Under the pieces are notes generated by a model. It was given only the letters and a program-made list of their open reading frames with translations, ran no database searches and was not told the DNA's origin. The translations under genes were made by a program, and so were the position numbers. From an uncultured Collinsella sp. (lineage in GTDB: Bacteria; Actinomycetota; Coriobacteriia; Coriobacteriales; Coriobacteriaceae): DNA of 7,265 nt. The DNA lies in assembly GCA_902494535.1 (NCBI GenBank), contig CABUTO010000054.1:1-7265 (forward strand), given 5' to 3'. Of this stretch, positions 1 through 5,855 are shown in pieces (the first letter of the stretch is position 1; the number at the start of each line of letters is the position of its first letter).

Positions 1-67
1 CGGCGGTGGGCCCCATGCCGTCCTCCGTCGCCAGGAGGAAGAGCTCGACCTTCTCCCTGCTGTACAT
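1..67 (-). CDS. Probable transposase N-terminus, cut by the left window edge
   Basis: A minus-strand frame starts with ATG at 67-65 and stays open to the window edge, giving 22 residues that begin MYSREKVELF and end in DGMGPTA. A GGAGG ribosome site sits five bases before the ATG, which is why I take this as a real start and not a shadow. The short sequence, with a charged helix followed by G-P-T-A, resembles the first helix-turn-helix of IS-family transposases (MYS/MYT starts are common in IS3-type OrfA proteins). That family link is recalled and not demonstrated. The catalytic region lies outside the window, so intactness cannot be judged. It could also be another small DNA-binding protein. 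Confidence 0.5.
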   Translation of the reverse strand, partial: MYSREKVELFLLATEDGMGPTA

Positions 68-144
68 GCGAACCTCCAGTCCGGACCGCCCCGCGGTCCA
101 ACTTTCTGTCCGCACCCCCGGCCGTGTGGACCCGGACACCTTCA
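1..144. mobile_element. Possible insertion-sequence end (right boundary near 144)
   Basis: The bases between the transposase-like start at 67 and about 144 look like an IS terminus. They are very GC-rich and packed with GTCC/GGAC inverted motifs: a perfect dyad GGACCGC-CCC-GCGGTCC at 83-99, and TGTCCG at 107-112 facing CGGACA at 133-138. Read on the minus strand, the element could begin with TG at 144 (TGAAGGTGTCC), as IS3-type ends do. GC content falls immediately after this point, towards the end of ldh. The other end and any target duplication lie outside the window, so the exact boundary is a guess. Confidence 0.4.
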
Positions 145-173
145 TTGTAGCTTTTCGCTCTAGCGAGCTTGAT

Positions 174-1124
174 TTAGCAGGAGAAATCGACGCTGTCGAT
201 GATGTCCTTGAGGGCCTTGGCGGAGACGGTGAGCTCATGCTGCTCGTCTTCGTTCAGCGGCACGGGGACGCGGCAGACAACGCCGTCGCGGCCAACGACG
301 GTCGGCATGGAGATGGCAAGATCGGACAGGCCATACTCGCCCACCATGAGCGAGGAGACAGGCAGAACGGTCTGCTCATCGCGCATAACGGCGGTGCAGA
401 TGCGCTTGACGGCCATGGCGACGCCATAGTAGGTGGCGTGCTTCTTCTCGATGATGGTGTAGGCGGAGTTCTTGACGTCCTCAGCGATGCGCTTCTCGGC
501 AGCCTCATGCTCCAGGTGGCCGTGAAGCTCACAGAAGGTGTTCAGCGGAACGCCGGCAACCTGAGCGCTGGACCAAGCGACAAACTCGGAGTCACCGTGC
601 TCGCCCATGACATAGGCCTGGACATCGCGCGGGTCAACCTCGACGTGGGCACCAAGCATCTGCTGCAGGCGGCCGGTGTCGAGCACGGTGCCGGAACCGA
701 TGACGTGGCCCTCGGGCAGGCCGGACATCTTGATGGCGGCGTAGGTCAGAACATCGACCGGGTTGGAGACGATTAGCAGAATGCCGTCGAAGCCGGACTT
801 CTTAATCTCGGGAATAATGGACTTGAAGATGCTGACGTTCTTGTTGACCAGGTCCAGGCGGGTCTCACCGGGCTTCTGGGCAGCGCCAGCAGTGACGACG
901 ATCATGGCGGCGTCGGCGACATCGGAATAATCGCCGGCGTAGATCTTCATCGGCTCGGCAAACGTCATGCCGTGCGCGATATCCAGGGCCTCACCCTCGG
1001 CACGGTTCTTGTCCACGTCGATGAGGACCATCTCGGAGAACAGACCACTCTGCATCAGTGCGAACGCCGAAGACGAACCGACGAAACCGCAGCCGACAAT
1101 AGCGACCTTCTTCTCGTTAACCAT
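174..1124 (-). CDS. ldh: L-lactate dehydrogenase (NAD-dependent)
   Basis: This enzyme reduces pyruvate to L-lactate with NADH in the cytoplasm, regenerating NAD+ during fermentation. The 316-residue protein has the usual family length. Visible motifs are the Rossmann glycine motif GCGFVG (11-16), the acidic residue D36 that favours NAD, the substrate loop AQKPGETR with Q83 (the LDH-type Gln102, where malate dehydrogenase has Arg) and R89 (Arg109), N121, D149 and R152 (Asp168, Arg171), and catalytic H176 in GEHGDSE (His195). The start at 1124 is preceded by GGGAG six bases upstream; a longer frame to 1202 would read through a hairpin and lacks family similarity. The residues at classical allosteric positions 173 and 188 are Gln (Q154, Q169) instead of Arg and His, so fructose-bisphosphate activation is doubtful. 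The gene is preceded by a 201-base gap with its own leader. The 29 bases after the stop contain no convincing terminator, and the putative IS end follows at once. Confidence 0.95.
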   Translation of the reverse strand: MVNEKKVAIVGCGFVGSSSAFALMQSGLFSEMVLIDVDKNRAEGEALDIAHGMTFAEPMKIYAGDYSDVADAAMIVVTAGAAQKPGETRLDLVNKNVSIFKSIIPEIKKSGFDGILLIVSNPVDVLTYAAIKMSGLPEGHVIGSGTVLDTGRLQQMLGAHVEVDPRDVQAYVMGEHGDSEFVAWSSAQVAGVPLNTFCELHGHLEHEAAEKRIAEDVKNSAYTIIEKKHATYYGVAMAVKRICTAVMRDEQTVLPVSSLMVGEYGLSDLAISMPTVVGRDGVVCRVPVPLNEDEQHELTVSAKALKDIIDSVDFSC

Positions 1125-1149
1125 TAGAAACTCCCATCTCTCTCCACAA

Positions 1150-1182
1150 ACAAGCCGCCCGGGAACGACCCGAGCGGCTTGT
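1150..1182 (-). promoter_or_regulatory. GC hairpin in the ldh leader
   Basis: A perfect 9-base stem (ACAAGCCGC with GCGGCTTGT) continues after one mismatch into 4 more pairs and closes on a 5-base loop. On the minus strand it is followed by TTGTGGAG, a poor T tract, and then the ldh ribosome site. It ends 25 bases before the ldh start codon, so no promoter can fit between hairpin and gene and the hairpin must be transcribed as ldh leader. It could act as a leaky terminator of the upstream gene, an attenuator or an mRNA-stabilising structure. Confidence 0.6.
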
Positions 1183-1213
1183 CGTAATCCCAATACATCC
1201 AATCGGGACTTTG

Positions 1214-1219
1214 ATTATG
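1214..1219 (-). promoter_or_regulatory. Candidate -10 element for ldh
   Basis: Read on the minus strand this is CATAAT, five of six bases of the TATAAT consensus. It would place a transcription start near 1207 and give a leader of about 83 bases containing the 1150-1182 hairpin. No good -35 is seen at 16-18 bases upstream, so this is a weak call; an activator-dependent promoter or read-through from the aminotransferase is also possible. Confidence 0.25.
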
Positions 1220-1298
1220 CCCCTATTCGCAGCCAAAAATCGACCGTTTACCGAAATTGTTTGCAGTATTCGTAAAATAACTGCGCGAAATCGGTTTC

Positions 1299-1316
1299 GA
1301 GCTATTGACGAGTCGA
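1299..1316. repeat. 18-base intergenic element, copy 1 (upstream of ldh)
   Basis: GAGCTATTGACGAGTCGA on the plus strand. It matches 4681-4698, upstream of nadE, at 16 of 18 positions; both differences are C/T transitions. It lies between the aminotransferase stop and ldh, 175-192 bases ahead of the ldh start. The TTTCGA/TCGAAA motifs at 1295-1300 and 1313-1318 overlap it and form a loose inverted repeat in this copy only. Function unknown. Confidence 0.45.
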
Positions 1317-1325
1317 AATAGGTTT

Positions 1326-2489
1326 CTAATACAGGCCCGCCTCGCGAATGGCCTCGACAGCCAAAGCGATCTGATCGGGCGGTAGGACCAGCGCCATGCG
1401 CACGTGTCCCTCGCCCGAAGGACCAAAACTCGCGCCCGGCGTCACCACAACGCCGGCCTTCTCCATGAGCTCCTCGCAAAACGCCATGGAATCGGTGCGA
1501 CCACCGGGAAGCTTGGCCCACACAAACATAGAGCCATGCGCGTTGGGACGCTCCCAGCCCAGGCCCTCAAGACCATCGCACAGGGCATCGCGGCGCTCCT
1601 GGTACTTCAGACGCTGCGCCTCGACCTCATCGCGTGGGCCATTAAGGCACGCGATGGCGGCCTTCTGGATCGGGAAGAACATGCCAAAGTCAATCTGGCT
1701 GCGCAGCTTGGCGAAGGCCGAGACCACATCCTCGCGACCGACCAAAAAGCCGATACGCGCACCGGTGACGTTAAACGACTTGGAGAGCGAGAAGAACTCA
1801 ACGCCCACCTCGAGCGCGCCGGGATACTGCAAGAAGCTGCCGCCCCGCTCGCCGTCGAACACGATGTCGGAGTATGCGTTGTCGTGAACGATGAGCAGGT
1901 CGTGCTCGCGGGCGAAAGTGATGATCTCCTCGTAGATCCCGGGCGTGCCCACCGAGCCGACCGGGTTCGCGGGCAGCGACACGATCATATACTTGGCACG
2001 ATCGGCCACCTCGGGATCGATGCCCGCCACATAGGGCAGGTAATTATGCTCGGCAACCAGCGGATAGTATTCGAGCTTGGCATCGGCGATCTTGGCACCC
2101 GCCTCAAAGACCGGGTAGCACGGATCGGGAACCAGAATGGTGTCACCCGGATCGAGCAGGGCCAGGCCCAAATGGCCCACGCCCTCCTGCGTGCCGTTGC
2201 ACGACTGCACCATAGACGGCGTAATGCCCGAAACGCCAAAGCGACGCTCATAGTAATCGCACACGGCTTGCTTGAGTTCGGGCAGGTCGCGCAGGGCATA
2301 CTTCCACATCTCGGGATCTTGGGCTGCCTGCGTGAGCGCCTCGACCACGTGGTCGTACGGCTTAAAGTCGGGCGTGCCCACGCTCATGTTGTAAATGGTC
2401 TTGCCCTGAGCCTTCAGCGCGAGAAGCTTGTTGTTGAGCGAGGCGAAGACCTCCGCGCCAAAGCGGTCGAGACGCTGCGATGCCTGCAT
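1326..2489 (-). CDS. PLP-dependent class I/II aminotransferase
   Basis: A 387-residue fold-type I aminotransferase that would move an amino group between an amino acid and a 2-oxoacid in the cytoplasm. The PLP lysine is K237 in SLSKSFNVTGARIG. N175 in ANPVG and D203 with Y206 in HDNAY contact the cofactor ring, and R364 in GHVRMAL is the usual carboxylate-binding arginine. The N-terminal VGTPDF (37-42) is typical of the aspartate/LL-diaminopimelate/alanine aminotransferase group. The family's usual NPTG is NPVG here. Substrate cannot be read from sequence; a DapL-like role in lysine and cell-wall synthesis or an aspartate/alanine transaminase role are options. The start at 2489 has an AAAGGTGG ribosome site at normal spacing; an in-frame ATG at 2579 would translate through a terminator-like hairpin and is rejected. 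It lies 118 bases downstream of nadE, with its own promoter candidate. Confidence 0.9.
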   Translation of the reverse strand: MQASQRLDRFGAEVFASLNNKLLALKAQGKTIYNMSVGTPDFKPYDHVVEALTQAAQDPEMWKYALRDLPELKQAVCDYYERRFGVSGITPSMVQSCNGTQEGVGHLGLALLDPGDTILVPDPCYPVFEAGAKIADAKLEYYPLVAEHNYLPYVAGIDPEVADRAKYMIVSLPANPVGSVGTPGIYEEIITFAREHDLLIVHDNAYSDIVFDGERGGSFLQYPGALEVGVEFFSLSKSFNVTGARIGFLVGREDVVSAFAKLRSQIDFGMFFPIQKAAIACLNGPRDEVEAQRLKYQERRDALCDGLEGLGWERPNAHGSMFVWAKLPGGRTDSMAFCEELMEKAGVVVTPGASFGPSGEGHVRMALVLPPDQIALAVEAIREAGLY

Positions 2490-2508
2490 GGTGCCACCTT
2501 TCGATATG

Positions 2509-2539
2509 AAAAACGCGGCGCTCCGACAAGAGCGCCGCG
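2509..2539 (-). terminator. Intrinsic-terminator-like hairpin between nadE and the aminotransferase
   Basis: A perfect 10-base stem (CGCGGCGCTC with GAGCGCCGCG, 2514-2523 and 2530-2539) with a 6-base loop is followed on the minus strand by five T residues. This is the classic form of a Rho-independent terminator and would end nadE transcripts. Only 24 bases separate the stem from the aminotransferase start codon, so the downstream gene must be transcribed through it, either by leakage or by regulated read-through. Confidence 0.8.
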
Positions 2540-2550
2540 CGATACGGGCC

Positions 2551-2579
2551 ATCAGATTGCAAAAGTGTAACGCTTGCAA
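2551..2579 (-). promoter_or_regulatory. Candidate promoter for the aminotransferase
   Basis: On the minus strand, TTGCAA (2579-2574) as -35 and TCTGAT (2556-2551) as -10 are separated by exactly 17 bases, each matching four of six consensus bases. The start would fall near 2544, a few bases ahead of the terminator-like hairpin, so the hairpin would form at the extreme 5' end of the mRNA. Confidence 0.4.
2557..2579. promoter_or_regulatory. Operator-like dyad with two TTGCAA half-sites
   Basis: Two copies of the self-complementary hexamer TTGCAA lie at 2557-2562 and 2574-2579, centres 17 bases apart, with an additional symmetric GT/AC pair inside. Together they make a 23-base imperfect palindrome covering the candidate -35 and the whole spacer. 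This is a typical position for a repressor site. I do not recognise the regulator. Confidence 0.4.
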
Positions 2580-2607
2580 CCCCCGTATTGGTTCAATTTA
2601 GCCAACC

Positions 2608-4587
2608 TTAGTCAACTGGATTGAGCGCGTCGATCTGCGCAAGCCACAGACGCGAGCTAGCGTCACTCGGCATACGCCAATCGCCGCGCGGGCTGAGCGT
2701 CACCGAGCCCACCTTGGGACCATCGGGCAGGCAGCTGCGCTTAAACTGCTGGGCAAAGAAGCGACGGTAGAACGTACGTAGCCACGTGTGGACGGTCTTG
2801 GCGTCGTAGACGTCCTCGAAGCTCTTGAGCGCCATGCGGTAGATCTTGCCCGGCTCAAAGCCAAAACGCAGCAGGTAGTAGAGGAAGTAGTCGTGCAACT
2901 CGTACGGGCCCACCAAATCCTCGGTCTTCTGCGCAATCTCGCCGTCGCCCGTGGGCGGCAGAAGCTCGGGGGACACCGGCGTATCGAGGATATCGAGCAA
3001 GACCTCGGCAATGCGCCCGCCAAAGACATCGGCGGCATAGCGTACCAGATGGCGCACAAGCGTCTTGGGCACGCTCGCGTTGACGGCGTACATGCTCATG
3101 TGGTCGCCGTTATAGGTAGCCCAGCCGAGCGCCAGCTCCGACAGGTCGCCCGTGCCAATGACAAAACCGCCAGCCTGGTTGGCCAGATCCATCAGAATCT
3201 GCGTACGCTCGCGCGCCTGGCTGTTCTCGTAGGTCACGTCCTGCACAGCTGGATCATGCTCAATGTCCTTGAAGTGCTGCTCCACAGCCGCGTGGATCGA
3301 AACCTCGCGGAAGCTCACACCCAGGTCGCGAGCGAGCGACTCGGCATTCGACATGGTGCGATGCGTCGTGCCGAAGCCGGGCATGGACACGGCTGTGATA
3401 CCAGTGCGCGGCAGCCCCAGTGCATCGAAGGCACGCACGGTCACAAGCAGCGCTAGCGTGGAGTCCAAGCCGCCCGAAAGGCCGATAACCGCAGCCTTGG
3501 TACCCGTGTGGGCAAGGCGGGTCTTGAGGCCCGCAGTCTGCAGATCGAGGATCGTCTCGCAGCGCTCGGCCAAGTCGCCGTGGTCGGCCGGCACAAAGGG
3601 CGCGCGCGGGAAAACGCGGTCGATATCGCAGGCATCGCGCAGGACAGGTTCTTCGGCCAGCACGCCCTCAAACGAAAACTCAACGGTCGTGGCCTCCGGC
3701 GCATCGTCGGTGCGCGCCCACGTCGTCGAGCGACGGCGCTCGGCAACCAGGCGGTCAAGGTCAACGTCGGCGATGGCCATATCGCAGGTAAGCAGTTTGG
3801 TGGCGGCGAGCTTGGAGCCATTTTCGTAGATAAGGTTCTCGCCCGCAAAGACCATGTCGGTCGTGGACTCGCCCTCGCTCGCGTCCGCGTAGGCATAGGC
3901 GCAGTACAGGCGTGCGCTCTGATTGGAGATGAGGCTGCGGCGATAGTCTGCCTTACCGATGATTTCGTCCGAAGCCGACGGGTTGAGAATCACCGTCGCA
4001 CCGGCAAGCGCCATCTCGGTCGAAGGCGGCGCCGGCACCCACAGGTCCTCACAGACCTCAACGCCCAGCACCATATCCTCGGCACCCTCATCACGGCAAC
4101 GGTAGATAAGCCCCGAGCCCAGCGGAACCGGACCCTGACCGGCAAATTCAACCCACACGGGATCCGCAGGCGCCGGAGCAAACCAGCGACGCTCATAGAA
4201 CTCGCCATAGTTGGGCAGATACTTCTTGGCCGTGAGGCCCAAAAGCTCGCCCGCGCAGCACACGGCGGCGCAGTTGTAGATATTCTCGGCAACTGCAACG
4301 GGCAAGCCAACGGTAAAGACGATCGGCAGCTCACGGGTTTCATCGAGGATGTGCACCAGCGCTGCTTCGCAGGCATGCAGCAGCGTGCGGTTATGGAACA
4401 GATCGGCCGCGGTATAGCCAGTCAGATTAAGCTCGGGCAGTACCAGCGCGCGAACGCCACGCCCGGCAGCATCGCGAACAGCCGCCAGCGCAACCTCGGC
4501 ATTGCCCTCGACATCGGCCACGCGAATCTGCGGCGACGCCGCCGCCACACGCAAAAAGCCATCAGACTGAGAAAGGTGAAGATTCAT
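2608..4587 (-). CDS. nadE: Glutamine-dependent NAD+ synthase (NadE)
   Basis: This enzyme catalyses the last step of NAD+ synthesis: deamido-NAD+ is adenylylated with ATP and amidated with ammonia released from glutamine. The 659-residue length fits the two-domain actinobacterial type. An N-terminal nitrilase-fold glutaminase (about 20-300) carries the Glu-Lys-Cys triad: E52 in LPELNLTGY, K121 in AKKYLPNYGEF and C179 in EVCEDLW. The C-terminal synthetase domain (about 345-650) has the P-loop SGGLDS at 371-376, GTGDLSELALGW at 478-489, YNGDHMSMY at 492-500, and the conserved tail KRSCLPDGPKVGS. The start at 4587 is chosen because GGGAG lies seven bases upstream; the in-frame ATG at 4614 has no ribosome site and adds nine residues that lack family similarity. 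The gene is divergent from the membrane protein gene and its transcript probably ends at the hairpin at 2509-2539. Confidence 0.97.
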   Translation of the reverse strand: MNLHLSQSDGFLRVAAASPQIRVADVEGNAEVALAAVRDAAGRGVRALVLPELNLTGYTAADLFHNRTLLHACEAALVHILDETRELPIVFTVGLPVAVAENIYNCAAVCCAGELLGLTAKKYLPNYGEFYERRWFAPAPADPVWVEFAGQGPVPLGSGLIYRCRDEGAEDMVLGVEVCEDLWVPAPPSTEMALAGATVILNPSASDEIIGKADYRRSLISNQSARLYCAYAYADASEGESTTDMVFAGENLIYENGSKLAATKLLTCDMAIADVDLDRLVAERRRSTTWARTDDAPEATTVEFSFEGVLAEEPVLRDACDIDRVFPRAPFVPADHGDLAERCETILDLQTAGLKTRLAHTGTKAAVIGLSGGLDSTLALLVTVRAFDALGLPRTGITAVSMPGFGTTHRTMSNAESLARDLGVSFREVSIHAAVEQHFKDIEHDPAVQDVTYENSQARERTQILMDLANQAGGFVIGTGDLSELALGWATYNGDHMSMYAVNASVPKTLVRHLVRYAADVFGGRIAEVLLDILDTPVSPELLPPTGDGEIAQKTEDLVGPYELHDYFLYYLLRFGFEPGKIYRMALKSFEDVYDAKTVHTWLRTFYRRFFAQQFKRSCLPDGPKVGSVTLSPRGDWRMPSDASSRLWLAQIDALNPVD

Positions 4588-4635
4588 AAGAATGCTCCCG
4601 TGCGTAAACGCCATTCACAACAATTAGCAAGCCCT

Positions 4636-4641
4636 ATTGTA
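4636..4641 (-). promoter_or_regulatory. Candidate -10 element for nadE
   Basis: Read on the minus strand this is TACAAT, five of six consensus bases. A transcription start near 4629 would give a leader of about 42 bases. The hexamer 17 bases further upstream is GCGGTT, a poor -35, so an activator or another sigma recognition may be involved. Confidence 0.35.
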
Positions 4642-4668
4642 GTTCAACCGCCGGGTGTAACCGCATCC

Positions 4669-4681
4669 CACCAACTTGGTG
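4669..4681. promoter_or_regulatory. Perfect palindrome in the divergent nadE/membrane-protein region
   Basis: CACCAA-C-TTGGTG is a perfect 6-1-6 dyad. It sits just upstream of the nadE -10 candidate, close to the expected -35 position, and abuts the 18-base shared element at 4681-4698. The position suits an operator for nadE, for the divergent gene, or for both. Another dyad, GGGTACCC, lies at 4737-4744. Confidence 0.35.
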
Positions 4682-4698
4682 AGCTATTGATGAGTTGA
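4681..4698. repeat. 18-base intergenic element, copy 2 (upstream of nadE)
   Basis: GAGCTATTGATGAGTTGA on the plus strand, 16 of 18 identical to 1299-1316. It lies 94-111 bases upstream of the nadE start and a similar distance ahead of the divergent gene at 4791. On the plus strand it contains TTGATG twice (4687-4692, 4695-4700), either of which could serve as a weak -35 for the membrane-protein gene; no convincing -10 pairs with them. Confidence 0.45.
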
Positions 4699-4790
4699 TG
4701 GTATCTGTTAAATGTCACGTACGATTCACATCTGGTGGGTACCCTGATGGCTACACGAAACGAAGCAGATTTACACCGGGAGGACCCCGT

Positions 4791-5753
4791 ATGACAACCA
4801 AGTACACCGACGCGCCGCGTACGCGCGTCATGACGCCGGCATCGCTCAACAACGGCGTGCACGAGAACCATTCCATCGGACAGACCATGGCCATCGCGCC
4901 CAAAAAGGGCCTGTTCGATGACATTTCCATTCCCCAGATCATCGCCGGCGCCGCAGCTGCTGCCACGAGCGTCGCGCTTGCCTCCAAGATTGGTATCGCT
5001 GGTTCAGTAATTGGTGCCGCCGTGAGCTCGGTCATCACCGTTGTGTCCTCGCAGGTCTACCGCCACTTTATCTCTGCCAGCGCCGAAGCAATCAAGGGCA
5101 CGCATGCCGCTGTCGACTACCCTGCCGGCGCCTACGAGCCCGTTGAGCCCGATGTCGAGGAGCACCTAGGTGGCGCCGCGACCACGCAGGAGATGCGCCA
5201 GGTTGCGGGACGCGCGACCACGGCGCGTGTCGCCCCCAACAGCCTGCGCGCCAAGGCCGCGGCAGAGCGCAGCCAGACGCAAAAGAAGGTCATCGTCTTC
5301 TCGATCGCCATCGCCATCGTCGCAGTCATCGCCTGCGCCGGCGCCATCCTTATCACCACTGCCGGTGAGGGTCTGGGCGAGCGTCCCGAGCCAATCCTTT
5401 CGTCGCGCACGACCGAGAGCGATGCAACTGGCAACACCCAGTCGCAGGATCAGCAGGCACAGACGGACGATACGCAAGACAGTTCTACCTCTGCCAATTC
5501 GTCCTCGAACGCCCAAAACCAATCGCAGGGCACCGATTCCTCTACGGCCAACAGCAGCACGCCGTCCGGCACGACCGACTCAAGCCAAACGACTGACGGT
5601 TCGCAGCCGAGCACGGGCGGCCAGACGAGCGACACCACGTCGGGAACGGGCACAACAGACAGCAGCAACACCAACAGCTCGAACAGCTCGAGCGGAACCG
5701 CGTCCGGCACGGCATCTGACAACTCGAGCCAAGGCACGGCATCGGGCAACTAA
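4791..5753 (+). CDS. Membrane protein with long Ser/Thr/Gly/Asn-rich tail, function unknown
   Basis: A 320-residue protein I do not recognise by name. The start at 4791 follows a very strong GGGAGGA ribosome site six bases upstream; in-frame ATGs further up have none. Residues 1-45 are polar. Residues 48-90 form a long Gly/Ala/Ser/Val hydrophobic stretch broken only by K66, long enough for a membrane hairpin. Residues 91-164 are a soluble linker rich in Ala, Glu and Arg. Residues 167-190 are a clear transmembrane helix preceded by two lysines (165-166), which favours an outward-facing C-terminus. Residues 196-320 are almost entirely Ser, Thr, Gly, Asn, Gln, Asp and Ala, without cysteine or an LPXTG sortase signal. 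The tail looks like an extended, possibly glycosylated stalk on the outside of the cell. There is no signal peptide and no enzymatic motif. A strong terminator follows 34 bases after the stop, so it is probably a single-gene unit. Confidence 0.85.
   Translation: MTTKYTDAPRTRVMTPASLNNGVHENHSIGQTMAIAPKKGLFDDISIPQIIAGAAAAATSVALASKIGIAGSVIGAAVSSVITVVSSQVYRHFISASAEAIKGTHAAVDYPAGAYEPVEPDVEEHLGGAATTQEMRQVAGRATTARVAPNSLRAKAAAERSQTQKKVIVFSIAIAIVAVIACAGAILITTAGEGLGERPEPILSSRTTESDATGNTQSQDQQAQTDDTQDSSTSANSSSNAQNQSQGTDSSTANSSTPSGTTDSSQTTDGSQPSTGGQTSDTTSGTGTTDSSNTNSSNSSSGTASGTASDNSSQGTASGN
5376..5750 (+). repeat. Low-complexity Ser/Thr/Gly/Asn/Gln coding tract
   Basis: This codes for the last 125 residues of the membrane protein. 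Short imperfect repeats are visible at DNA level, such as GGCACGGCATC twice near the 3' end (from about 5706 and 5734) and AACAGCTCGA repeats just before. Codon choice within the repeats varies, so this is not a pure tandem array, but length change between strains is plausible. Confidence 0.6.
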
Positions 5754-5787
5754 GCACGTTTGCCTCTCATAGATAACCGACCTGTAC

Positions 5788-5824
5788 AACGGGCGCGAAT
5801 CGAAAGCGGTTCGCGCCCGTTTGC
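5788..5824 (+). terminator. Intrinsic terminator after the membrane-protein gene
   Basis: A perfect 12-base stem (5788-5799 with 5810-5821, arms ACGGGCGCGAA and TTCGCGCCCGT plus one A-T pair) can extend inward by one wobble and two GC pairs to a 4-base loop. It is followed by a short T-containing tail (TTTGCCTT). It lies 34 bases after the stop at 5753 and separates this gene from the next one. The T tract is modest, so the hairpin strength probably does most of the work. Confidence 0.8.
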
Positions 5825-5836
5825 CTTGGGCGCCGC

Positions 5837-5852
5837 CATGGCGAACGCCATG
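5837..5852. promoter_or_regulatory. Upstream 7-2-7 dyad before the OST-HTH-like gene
   Basis: CATGGCG-AA-CGCCATG is a perfect inverted repeat with a two-base spacer. That is too tight for a good RNA hairpin but suits a dimeric DNA-binding protein. It occupies the -35 region relative to the extended -10 at 5856-5864. Confidence 0.4.
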
Positions 5853-5855
5853 CGA

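Noticed and set aside
145..173. ldh terminator in the gap after its stop
   Set aside because: The small TCGC-TCTA-GCGA stem has no T tract on the minus strand.
6..776. A 256-residue plus-strand frame across the left end and ldh
   Set aside because: It runs across the putative IS end and the 3' part of ldh in antisense; there is no ribosome site and no recognisable domain.
1125..1202. Longer ldh start at 1202
   Set aside because: It would translate the leader hairpin; the family similarity and a good ribosome site begin at 1124.
1286..1318. CGAAA/TTTCG hairpin and TCGAAA repeats as the aminotransferase terminator
   Set aside because: The stem is only five pairs and the T-rich stretch after it is displaced and interrupted, so I cannot support a terminator call.
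1125..1325. A Rex (NADH-sensing) operator upstream of ldh
   Set aside because: I looked for TTGTGAA-like inverted repeats on both strands and found none.
1305..1328. A plus-strand promoter (TTGACG, 16 bases, TAATAC) giving antisense RNA to the aminotransferase
   Set aside because: The -10 matches only three of six bases and nothing else supports transcription in that direction.
1404..2570. A 388-residue plus-strand frame opposite the aminotransferase
   Set aside because: The aminotransferase in the other strand has a full set of family motifs; this frame has none and is an open shadow typical of GC-rich DNA.
4588..4614. Longer nadE start at 4614
   Set aside because: There is no ribosome site before it, while GGGAG precedes the ATG at 4587 and the E52/K121 numbering then fits the mycobacterial enzyme.
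3508..4698. A 396-residue plus-strand frame opposite nadE
   Set aside because: It is a shadow of the NAD synthase, rich in Arg/Ala/His, with no motifs or ribosome site.
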